Shown here: positions 1 to 5,719 of the stretch, one piece after another
Layout: the number at the start of each line of letters is the position of its first letter
Position numbering within the stretch: the first letter of the stretch is position 1
Source of the DNA: Chloroflexota bacterium
GTDB lineage: Bacteria; Chloroflexota; Dehalococcoidia; Lucifugimonadales; JADFKI01
Assembly: GCA_022565015.1 (NCBI GenBank)
Contig: JADFKI010000203.1
Coordinates: forward strand, 1 to 7,233
Length of the DNA: 7,233 nt
Direction of reading: 5' to 3'
Translations under genes and position numbers: made by a program
Notes under the pieces: generated by a model
The model's database searches: none
What the model was told of the DNA's origin: nothing
What the model saw: the letters and a program-made list of their open reading frames with translations, nothing else

Positions 1-296
1 AACCTGATATACGCAATCCAGGTAGCGTGCAGATTTCCTTCGCGCCGGCGAGCGTTCCGACACATTGAAATAGGATGGTAGCCGGCGCTCTGAATCGACC
101 GATCGAAAGGGGGTTTTCGATAAGCATCATCAGATCACGTCGCTGATAGCAATGTCATCGGTGTCAGAAGCACAGAAGTATGGGCGCAGAAGACGGCTCG
201 CCCCCTATTAGTTATATTTCGAATATACAACGCAGGGCGGGGGCTTTAGTTACATCATGTTCCGAGGCGATCGATGGTGGACCTTGTCGCAATATT
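1..296. other. Left-edge region without a supported gene
   Basis: I see no convincing gene here. Short open frames touch the left edge: plus frame 1 is open to a stop at 79-81, and plus frame 3 is open to a stop at 66-68. A minus-strand frame from ATG at 130 stays open to the edge. None has a good ribosome-binding site or a recognisable protein family. Two small inverted repeats occur: ATCGAAA at 102-108 with TTTCGAT at 115-121, and a TATATT/AATATA pair around 212-226. Either could arise by chance. The region lies downstream of the terminator at 297-322, so it probably separates two transcription units. Confidence 0.4.
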
Positions 297-322
297 AAAA
301 AGGCCCCGAACTTCGGGGCCTT
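297..322 (-). terminator. Rho-independent terminator of the 168-residue gene
   Basis: The plus-strand arms AAGGCCCCGAA (300-310) and TTCGGGGCCTT (312-322) are perfect reverse complements around a single central base, giving a GC-rich stem with a tight loop. Read on the minus strand, the stem is followed by a run of five T (301-297) and then an AT-rich stretch. It lies about 30 bases after the stop codon of the minus-strand gene ending at 354. The plus-strand side has only a short TT after the stem, so termination of minus-strand transcripts is the main reading. Confidence 0.93.
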
Positions 323-353
323 ACAGGTTATCTCTGGTTGCCGTTCGGACCAG

Positions 354-860
354 TCATCCGCCGTTAAAGCTCGGTATGGCGCTGTTCCTGAGCATGTTGA
401 AGAGTCCGAGGTACAGGCTGACTATCGTGGGATCGCTGCTGTGTTCCGGATCCCCATCGTCCGTGGCCACGGGGGTTACATCCAGGACCATCTTTTCGTT
501 CACAACGAGGAAGCTGTCAAAGTAAAAGTCGCTCATAGTCGACACCTTCATACCGTAGCGACTTGACAACATCTCCACCATGGCAAAATCTGATGGTCTC
601 GCAACGATGCAGAACTTTTCAACCGATGCATCCCCCACGAGGCCGCCTATTTCTAATGCCTGCAACAGTGAGGAGGCAATATCTTCGGTGTGAATCCCGG
701 TAACCCAGTAGAGGTCCGTAAGGCCTTCAGACTCGATAAGCTCTCGCAAGTTGAACAGAAACTTTTCGAGGAGAGTCCCGTATGGAAGCTCAGCGAGGTC
801 CAAGATATCCGAACTTGGACTCTGAATTTCGCGCGCCAGGGCGTCGCGGTCAAACTCCAT
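354..860 (-). CDS. Uncharacterised 168-residue soluble protein
   Basis: I do not recognise this protein. An in-frame ATG lies 30 bases upstream at 890, but the ATG at 860 is preferred because GGAG (870-867) sits six bases before it, while the upstream ATG has only a weak site. The protein is acidic, with no signal peptide or membrane segment and one cysteine (C84). It appears to be alpha/beta: helices around residues 29-45 and 58-72, a strand KFCIVAR (82-88), a helix to about 102, then two strands around FLVV (117-120) and MVLDVTP (124-130). That last strand-turn-strand pattern faintly recalls phospholipase D-like folds, but no HxK motif is present, so no function is assigned. A strong terminator follows the gene. 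Codon use resembles its neighbours. It seems to be a monocistronic gene with a structured upstream region. Confidence 0.72.
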   Translation of the reverse strand: MEFDRDALAREIQSPSSDILDLAELPYGTLLEKFLFNLRELIESEGLTDLYWVTGIHTEDIASSLLQALEIGGLVGDASVEKFCIVARPSDFAMVEMLSSRYGMKVSTMSDFYFDSFLVVNEKMVLDVTPVATDDGDPEHSSDPTIVSLYLGLFNMLRNSAIPSFNGG

Positions 861-906
861 ATTTAGCTCCGGACTACTTATATTGCGCATACAGAACTCA
901 ATTTTT

Positions 907-935
907 GCACGATTCGGCTGTAGTCGAAACCGTGC
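907..935 (-). repeat. Imperfect hairpin upstream of the 168-residue gene
   Basis: Plus-strand arms GCACG (907-911) and CGTGC (931-935) pair. Inside them TTCG (913-916) pairs with CGAA (925-928), leaving an internal loop (a opposite ac) and an eight-base terminal loop. It begins 47 bases upstream of the chosen start codon at 860. It is not followed by a T run, so it is not a terminator. It could be a structured leader or an operator; I cannot tell which. Confidence 0.4.
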
Positions 936-939
936 TGTT

Positions 940-967
940 ACCTACCCAGCGAGTCTTCAAGGTAGGT
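940..967 (-). promoter_or_regulatory. ACCTACC/GGTAGGT inverted repeat, possible operator
   Basis: ACCTACC (940-946) and GGTAGGT (961-967) are perfect 7-bp inverted arms separated by 14 bases, so their centres lie 21 bp apart, about two helical turns. That spacing is common for dimeric repressor or activator sites. It lies about 80-107 bases upstream of the start at 860, where the promoter of that gene should be. I found no clear -35/-10 pair to anchor it. Confidence 0.35.
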
Positions 968-1088
968 GGGTTTCCCCTTCATTGAGATAGATTTTCGTCA
1001 ATATTTAAATGAGAGAAAGGCGAGTATTCGGATCAGAAGGTAGCTAGAGGTAGGGGAAAAAGATCTTTAGTCTTCTGGAGTCTGCAGA

Positions 1089-1133
1089 CCGGGGCCTCTC
1101 CATGTCACATCGCCAGAGAAAAGAAGGCCCCGG
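1089..1133. repeat. 9-bp GC-rich inverted repeat with adjacent palindrome
   Basis: CCGGGGCCT (1089-1097) and AGGCCCCGG (1125-1133) are perfect reverse complements with a 27-base loop. The left arm abuts a 10-base perfect palindrome, GTCTGCAGAC (1080-1089). The right arm shares bases with the terminator-like stem at 1127-1141, so the two folds are mutually exclusive in RNA of either strand. Confidence 0.5.
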
Positions 1134-1141
1134 CCTGGGGC
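1119..1141 (-). terminator. Probable terminator after the small peptide gene
   Basis: On the minus strand GCCCC (1141-1137), a five-base loop and GGGGC (1131-1127) form a short GC-only stem, followed directly by CTTCTTTT (1126-1119). It starts 30 bases after the stop of the 34-codon gene. A longer alternative pairs CCGGCC with GGCCGG across the same stretch. The T tract is interrupted by one C, so termination may be leaky. Confidence 0.55.
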
Positions 1142-1170
1142 AGGCTATCGGGCCGGCATCATTTCAGATG

Positions 1171-1275
1171 CTAGTCCCAACTTCCTGCGAGGGCAGTCCC
1201 TACGGTAAGAGCGGCAAGAGCTCCTACGGCCAACGCCGTGGAAATCCCGCGCCAATACAGCTTCCTGAGCCTCAT
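1171..1275 (-). CDS. 34-residue signal-peptide-like or membrane peptide
   Basis: This is a very short gene that length-based gene calling would miss. It starts with ATG at 1275 behind an excellent Shine-Dalgarno sequence and ends with TAG at 1171-1173. The product has a basic start (MRLRKLYWRG), a hydrophobic core of about 18 residues (ISTALAVGALAALTVG and onward), and ends TALAGSWD. It therefore has the n-, h- and c-regions of a Sec signal peptide with an ALA-type cleavage site, but only GSWD would remain after cleavage. It could be a single-span membrane peptide, a signal peptide released as a signalling molecule, or a toxin-like peptide. There is no cysteine, so it is not a lipoprotein. 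It lies 168 bases beyond the 3' end of the large regulator, on the same strand, with its own leader and a terminator-like end. I recognise no family. Support is from the ribosome-binding site, the composition and the terminator. Confidence 0.68.
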   Translation of the reverse strand: MRLRKLYWRGISTALAVGALAALTVGTALAGSWD

Positions 1276-1279
1276 GGGG

Positions 1280-1290
1280 ACCTCCTCCTT
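1280..1290 (-). promoter_or_regulatory. Strong ribosome-binding site of the peptide gene
   Basis: The minus strand reads AAGGAGGAGGT at 1290-1280, four bases before the ATG at 1275. It contains two overlapping GGAGG cores and is one of the best Shine-Dalgarno sequences in the window. It is the main reason the 34-codon frame is called a gene. Three bases upstream of it, at 1294-1310, arms of six bases (one G-U pair) around a five-base loop form a small hairpin that could influence ribosome access. Confidence 0.75.
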
Positions 1291-1411
1291 TCCGCCGGCT
1301 CAAGGCCGACAAGAATAGCAGGAGATTACCACATGAGGACTAACCATTCTCTTACCAAAACCTTTACATAAGGAATTGATATATATGAGAATGTTGTAAT
1401 ACTCATAACAG

Positions 1412-1430
1412 GACTTTGATAAACAAAGTC
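1412..1430 (-). repeat. 7-bp hairpin just after the regulator stop codon
   Basis: GACTTTG (1412-1418) and CAAAGTC (1424-1430) form a perfect stem with a five-base loop, starting 13 bases after the regulator's stop. The minus-strand sequence after it is not T-rich, so an intrinsic terminator is doubtful; it may be a weak terminator or an RNA 3'-end stabiliser. A second pair, TATGAG (1384-1389) and CTCATA (1402-1407), follows in the AT-rich stretch before the peptide gene. Confidence 0.45.
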
Positions 1431-1443
1431 GCCTATTCGTAAG

Positions 1444-4400
1444 CTACTTGGAATATTCCGCGAGGAAGTTCTTCAACCTCAGGGAGGCCGTTATGGGGAC
1501 GGTCTTGCCGAATAGCGAAAGGTATTTTCGATAGGTCCTCGCGGCTGCGACAGAATTATCGACATCGATGTAGAGCTCAATGACCTGATAGTATATATCC
1601 TCCTCGAGCTCGTCCACCTCCAGGGCCCTTTCCAGGATAGAGATGCTTCCCGGCAGATCACCTCTATCCTTGTGGGCATCCGCCAGGGCCGTTACGGCCT
1701 TCCAGAATTTGAAGCCCAGGTCGATGTTCAGCCGGGCACACCAGTCCGATTCGAACTCTTCCAGTAATGGTCCCCTGTAAAGAGCGATTGCCGACCGTAG
1801 GGTGTCCTCTCTCTCAGGGCCTCCGACGGGCAATTCGTCTGACTCTTGGATCAGCCGTCCGAATTCAAGCAGATCGAAGGAATATTGCCAGTCAGGATTA
1901 AGCTGATACAACTCGCCGTCACGTTCAACGCAGTTCGGATACAGGGCGGACCTCATGCGGTAGAGAGTGGAATGGAAGTTCGAATTGGCCTTTGACGGGG
2001 AAATGAGAGGCCACAAGGCCTCTACTACCCTTCCCTTGTGCACCGGCTCGTTGCAGGCCAACAGGAACAGGAACATTTCCCTGGCCTTTGAGCTTCCCCA
2101 CGCGGTATTCAGAATCGGGTTCCCGTCCAGGCTTATCCTCAGGGCTCCGAGTCCCCGCACCTCGATGCGTGGAGCGGTCAAGGATGGGAGCTGGGCCTCC
2201 TCGCCACCTTCAAGCGAGGCCGATTCTTCGAAGGACAGGCGGTTTACCTCATCCCTCAGCCCCGCATAGAACGACATGCCTTCGACTTTCGTGACTGCCG
2301 CGTGCTGCACCATCAGGGCCGCTCTCTTGGAGTCTTCAATCAAGAATCGATGTTGACCAAGGCTCTCGCAGAGTTGGGCCACGCTCTGAAGTTGCTCGAT
2401 CGCCTCTCCGTATCTTCTGGTCGTGAACAGCGCATGGGCGAGGTGAAATCTCGCCCGAGCAAGATCCTTGCGCTGCATCGCACGGTCAAGGATTTCCACG
2501 GCCCTCACGAGCAGAGCGATGCCCTCATCGAGCCGCTGCATATCGCATTCCAGGATGCCCAGACAGGTGTAGGCGACGGCGAGGTCGCTTTCCTTATCCA
2601 ATTCTCCCGCCAGGGCGATGCTTTCTCTGAGGATGATGGTCGCATTCTGGATGTCGCCCATGAGCCGATATGTCTCTCCCGTTCCGATGGAGCAGTAACA
2701 GATGACCGGCGCCTCGGTGCACTCCCTGGCCAGCTGAAGCGCCTGCTGGTATGTGCTCAGCGCCTCTTCATAATGACCCTGCTCCCTGTGGATGTCCGCC
2801 CGAGTCGTAAGCGCGTAGGACTGGTTACGGAGGCTGTTGGTCTCGACGGCCAGGGTGTAAGCCTCAAGTGCCGTGCGCTCCGCTTCTTCGTATCGCCCTT
2901 CCTGGAAATACAGGCACGCCATGTTGTAGAGAGTCAGGGACAGCTCGCTCTGATTTCCGACTTTACGCCATCCCTGCACCGCCATTTCGAAATGAGTCAT
3001 GGCCTTGGTTAGCTCGCCGAGCTCTGTGTTGGCGAATCCGAGCATCCCGTGGGTGTGAGAAATCTGGTAGAGGTCGCCCTCCTGCTGGTACCCGTCAAGC
3101 GCCTGCCTCAGCTCCCTTTCGGCCCGGGGCAGTTTGCCTTGATGGCCGTAAGCCCGCCCAAGATGACTCCGGGCGTCGGCCTGTTCTTTCAGGGTGCCGT
3201 GGTCCAGTGCCAGCGTAAGCGCCTGCCGGGCATCCCTTACCGCCATCTGGGCCGCACCCTTCGCCCTCAGCGCGACGCTTCTCCTCATCAGGGCCTGCGC
3301 CTCCAGAGCGAAGTCGCCCCTGGCCTGAAAGTCCTCGATGACCTGGGTCAAGAGCTTTATCGCATCGTCATTCTTGCCCCTGCGCTGGTATCCGGTAGCC
3401 AGGAACAGGAGCAGCTTGGGACTCTTCTCCTCCTGTTCCTCGGGTATCTGCTCCAGCCAGGTGCCGAGTATATCCCAGAGGCCCTCTTTCGCCAGTGATT
3501 CCGCTTCATCCTCCAGGAGGTCCAGCGCCTCTTCGTAACTTTCGCCCTGAATGAAGTGGTGAATTGCTTGCCTGGTGTCGCCCCGGGTAAGATAGTGCTC
3601 GGCGGCCTTATTGTGAAGTCTGAGGTGTGCCGTCGAATCGTCTGCGGTGAGGCGCTCTCGAAGGAAATCACGAAAGAGGTGATGGGACCGGTACCAAGAA
3701 TGCTCCCCAGCGAGCCGCGTTACGAATATGTTTCTAGCTTCTATCTGCCTCAGCATCTCGCCGGCGTCGTCTGAGTCGGTGAGAGCTCCCGCAAGCTCGG
3801 CATCGAACTCGTTCAATATGCTGGTGGCGAGCAGAAATCGCTGCATTTGCGGCGGCTGCTGCATGAAGACCTCGGAGGCCAGATAGTCGAAGAGAAGGGC
3901 GTTCTGCCCTTCATTGTTGAGAACCTCTTGAAAGAGTCCCTTCCACATCGAATGCGTGGTCAGCAAGATGGCGGTGATCCAACCCTCGGAGTCCTTCTCA
4001 AGGCGATCGGCCTCCTCACTCGTAATTTCCAGATCGAAGCCCTGCTTCAGGAGCCTAGTTATCTCGTCGGCCGTGAACTTGAGCTCACCGGCGCCTAGTC
4101 CGGCAACCCGGCGTTGGCTAATTAGCCTCGGCAGGGATGCCAGCTGTGGCAGCTCGCGGCTGGCCAGAATCAATCGACAGTTGTCGGGCAAGCGCTGGAT
4201 TAACAGGTCGAGGGCATCCATTACTGTTGGATGGTCGGATATGATGTGCACGTCGTCTATGACGAGGATAAAGTAGTCCCTAATCTGTGACCGAACGCCC
4301 TCGACAAGGCCTCCAACGATACTTCGCCAATCGTCCCCAAGCCCTGATCCTTCGAGGTGCTGCTCCAGCGCGGGGAAACGAAGGTGCAGAAGCTCGAAGA

Positions 4401-4653
4401 GCCCGGCGACGAATGAGTTGGGGTCTCGGTCCAGCTCGTCCATGGAGTACCAGCAAACGGGGAGGTCGGTGTCCCTGGCAAAGTCGGCAAGAAGGGTAGT
4501 CTTTCCGTATCCCGCGGGGGCGCAGACAAGCTGTAGTGGCTGGTCAACATTCTCGTGCAGGAAGTTTTTGAGGCGCTCGCGGCTGACCACCGCCGACCGT
4601 GGCTCCGGAATCGTGTATTTAGGATTGTCGGAGGCCGCCGATCGTTCCGCCAC
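1444..4653 (-). CDS. MalT-like STAND ATPase/TPR regulator with C-terminal SARP (BTAD) domain
   Basis: This is a cytoplasmic transcriptional regulator of 1069 residues. The N-terminus has the family motif PxxxxxxVxRxRL (residues 16-28). It is followed by a STAND-type ATPase with Walker A APAGYGKTT (45-53) and Walker B ILVIDDVH (129-136), then LASRELPQL (163-171). From about 345 to 790 runs a superhelix of TPR-like repeats about 40 residues apart (near 493, 532, 573, 613, 653, 693 and 733), like the ligand-sensing SUPR region of MalT. Residues 829-905 match an OmpR-type winged helix as found in SARP regulators (SKAREMFLFLLACNEPV, then EALWP). Residues 925-1069 match a bacterial transcriptional activator domain. 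By family analogy, ligand binding to the repeats and ATP-dependent oligomerisation should activate DNA binding. The ligand and targets are unknown. The start is GTG at 4653, with stop-limited upstream sequence and only a modest ribosome-binding site (GGGG). No frameshift is seen. Confidence 0.93.
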   Translation of the reverse strand: MAERSAASDNPKYTIPEPRSAVVSRERLKNFLHENVDQPLQLVCAPAGYGKTTLLADFARDTDLPVCWYSMDELDRDPNSFVAGLFELLHLRFPALEQHLEGSGLGDDWRSIVGGLVEGVRSQIRDYFILVIDDVHIISDHPTVMDALDLLIQRLPDNCRLILASRELPQLASLPRLISQRRVAGLGAGELKFTADEITRLLKQGFDLEITSEEADRLEKDSEGWITAILLTTHSMWKGLFQEVLNNEGQNALLFDYLASEVFMQQPPQMQRFLLATSILNEFDAELAGALTDSDDAGEMLRQIEARNIFVTRLAGEHSWYRSHHLFRDFLRERLTADDSTAHLRLHNKAAEHYLTRGDTRQAIHHFIQGESYEEALDLLEDEAESLAKEGLWDILGTWLEQIPEEQEEKSPKLLLFLATGYQRRGKNDDAIKLLTQVIEDFQARGDFALEAQALMRRSVALRAKGAAQMAVRDARQALTLALDHGTLKEQADARSHLGRAYGHQGKLPRAERELRQALDGYQQEGDLYQISHTHGMLGFANTELGELTKAMTHFEMAVQGWRKVGNQSELSLTLYNMACLYFQEGRYEEAERTALEAYTLAVETNSLRNQSYALTTRADIHREQGHYEEALSTYQQALQLARECTEAPVICYCSIGTGETYRLMGDIQNATIILRESIALAGELDKESDLAVAYTCLGILECDMQRLDEGIALLVRAVEILDRAMQRKDLARARFHLAHALFTTRRYGEAIEQLQSVAQLCESLGQHRFLIEDSKRAALMVQHAAVTKVEGMSFYAGLRDEVNRLSFEESASLEGGEEAQLPSLTAPRIEVRGLGALRISLDGNPILNTAWGSSKAREMFLFLLACNEPVHKGRVVEALWPLISPSKANSNFHSTLYRMRSALYPNCVERDGELYQLNPDWQYSFDLLEFGRLIQESDELPVGGPEREDTLRSAIALYRGPLLEEFESDWCARLNIDLGFKFWKAVTALADAHKDRGDLPGSISILERALEVDELEEDIYYQVIELYIDVDNSVAAARTYRKYLSLFGKTVPITASLRLKNFLAEYSK

Positions 4654-4924
4654 GCTTCGCCCCGATTTCTCCAGGCTCTCTAGCAGTTATATGAACGACC
4701 TTCCGGCCAACCAAGCATGCAATCCCCTATCCACATCTCAGCCATTGAGATGGGATTCAGGCTGTCTGCTGCTTGTCATAGGGGTGCGTGGGCGTTCGTG
4801 AGAAATCTGTTAGCGTAAGCCTATTACTTCTATAACATATTTGGATGATATTCGAGAGCCGTTCTCAGAGTATTCATACAAGATAACATTAGATTTAATC
4901 TCATCACAATAATACTAGAGACGC
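4654..4924. other. Intergenic spacer between sirtuin and regulator
   Basis: No supported gene lies in these 271 bases. The half next to the sirtuin (about 4805-4920) is strongly AT-rich and should hold the regulator's promoter, but I found no convincing -35/-10 pair. No intrinsic terminator is visible after the sirtuin. The half next to the regulator holds the inverted repeat at 4729-4756. It also holds a 21-codon minus-strand frame (4745-4680) without a ribosome-binding site. Confidence 0.5.
4729..4756. promoter_or_regulatory. Bulged 11-bp inverted repeat upstream of the regulator
   Basis: CATCTCA (4734-4740) and TGAGATG (4746-4752) pair around the five-base loop GCCAT. The stem extends by ATCC (4729-4732) with GGAT (4753-4756) across a single bulged A at 4733. 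No T run follows on either strand, so it is not a terminator. It ends 76 bases upstream of the regulator's GTG, which fits an operator for autoregulation or a hairpin in the mRNA leader. Confidence 0.5.
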
Positions 4925-5719
4925 CTACGAACCCAGACCACCAATCTTTTTCACGCGCTCCACGATCAGCGGCAGGACCTCTCCGCTTTGACCTTGAATC
5001 GAAACGTCGGCGATGTTGGTCAGAGGGGTACTGTTTGTATTTATCTCGATGAGAACGCCGCCGCTCTGCTTGACCTCGTGAGGGAATGATGCGGCCGGGT
5101 AAACAGTGGCGGACGTACCGATGACGATCATGCAGTCGCTCCGACCCGTCTCTCGGATACATTCCTGTAGAACTCCCGGCGGAATCGGCTCTCCGAACAT
5201 GACCGTGTCGCCCTTTACAAGGTCTCCGCAGTCGGGGCACTCCGGGGGGTATTCGTCAGTCTTGAACTCGTGTCGATGCCACCGGCCTTCGCACCCTATG
5301 CACCGGAGCTTAGTGCGGTTACCGTGGATCTCGACAACGGCTCTGGAGCCCGCGACAGAGTGAAGATCGTCAATATTCTGCGTGATGATGGACTGTAAGA
5401 CTCCTAGCTGCTCCAGCTCGGCGAGGGCAAAGTGGCCCGCATTAGGTTTCGCGGCGTCAATGGCGTCTCGAAACTCGATGCGAGCGGCATCGGTCTCGCC
5501 CGCCAGCTGATTTTCCCACCACAGCTTTGGATTAGACAGGAAATCCTCGTATCCACGCATGCTGGGCTCGCCCACTCGCGTCCACAGGCCGCCGGGGCCG
5601 CGAAAGGTTGGTATGCCGCTCTCTACGGACAGGCCGGACCCTACGAGTGCGACAACATAGCTCGAATCCGCGATAAGCCGAGCGGCAGAGTCTATTGCGA
5701 GATTCTCGTCCTTGTTCAT
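4925..5719 (-). CDS. NAD-dependent protein deacylase, Sir2 family (sirtuin)
   Basis: Sirtuins remove acyl groups from lysine in cytoplasmic proteins, using NAD and releasing nicotinamide and O-acyl-ADP-ribose. All core motifs are present in 264 residues, a usual bacterial length. The NAD loop is GSGLSVESGIPTFRG (27-41), followed by TQNIDDLH (113-120) and HGN with catalytic H132. A four-cysteine zinc site lies at C140, C143, C161 and C164. FGE (175-177), GTS (201-203) and INTN (226-229) complete the fold. The usual GAG of the NAD loop is GSG here. The Tyr-x-x-Arg pair that marks CobB/SIRT5-type desuccinylases is not visible: the matching stretch reads NPKLWWENQL. Acetyl-lysine is therefore a likelier substrate than succinyl-lysine, though this is uncertain. 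The ATG overlaps the recF stop (ATGA), and AAGGAGG (5736-5730) inside recF provides the ribosome-binding site, so translation is probably coupled to recF. Confidence 0.95.
   Translation of the reverse strand: MNKDENLAIDSAARLIADSSYVVALVGSGLSVESGIPTFRGPGGLWTRVGEPSMRGYEDFLSNPKLWWENQLAGETDAARIEFRDAIDAAKPNAGHFALAELEQLGVLQSIITQNIDDLHSVAGSRAVVEIHGNRTKLRCIGCEGRWHRHEFKTDEYPPECPDCGDLVKGDTVMFGEPIPPGVLQECIRETGRSDCMIVIGTSATVYPAASFPHEVKQSGGVLIEINTNSTPLTNIADVSIQGQSGEVLPLIVERVKKIGGLGS

Noticed and set aside
1..130. Minus-strand frame open from ATG at 130 to the left edge
   Set aside because: It has about 43 codons, no ribosome-binding site and no recognisable motif. Openness at a window edge is weak evidence.
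180..566. 128-codon plus-strand open frame
   Set aside because: It runs straight through the terminator hairpin at 297-322 and is antisense to the 168-residue gene. Its product looks random.
354..890. Start of the 168-residue gene at the upstream ATG (890)
   Set aside because: The ATG at 860 has GGAG six bases before it, whereas 890 has only a weak site. The longer form cannot be excluded.
1102..1371. 89-codon plus-strand open frame across the peptide gene
   Set aside because: No ribosome-binding site precedes its ATG and the product is low in hydrophobic pattern. The opposite-strand peptide gene has far better signals.
2302..3012. 236-codon plus-strand open frame inside the regulator
   Set aside because: It is antisense to the TPR region of a clear, full-length gene, shows no family motif, and long antisense frames are expected from GC-rich codon use.
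4680..4745. 21-codon minus-strand leader frame upstream of the regulator
   Set aside because: It has no ribosome-binding site, and its ATG lies in the loop of the 4729-4756 inverted repeat. It could be a leader peptide, but nothing supports it beyond being open.
1444..5719. STAND ATPase plus Sir2 as an antiphage defence system
   Set aside because: The sirtuin keeps the deacylase zinc site and catalytic motifs and is coupled to recF. The STAND protein ends in a DNA-binding activator module rather than a nuclease or other effector.
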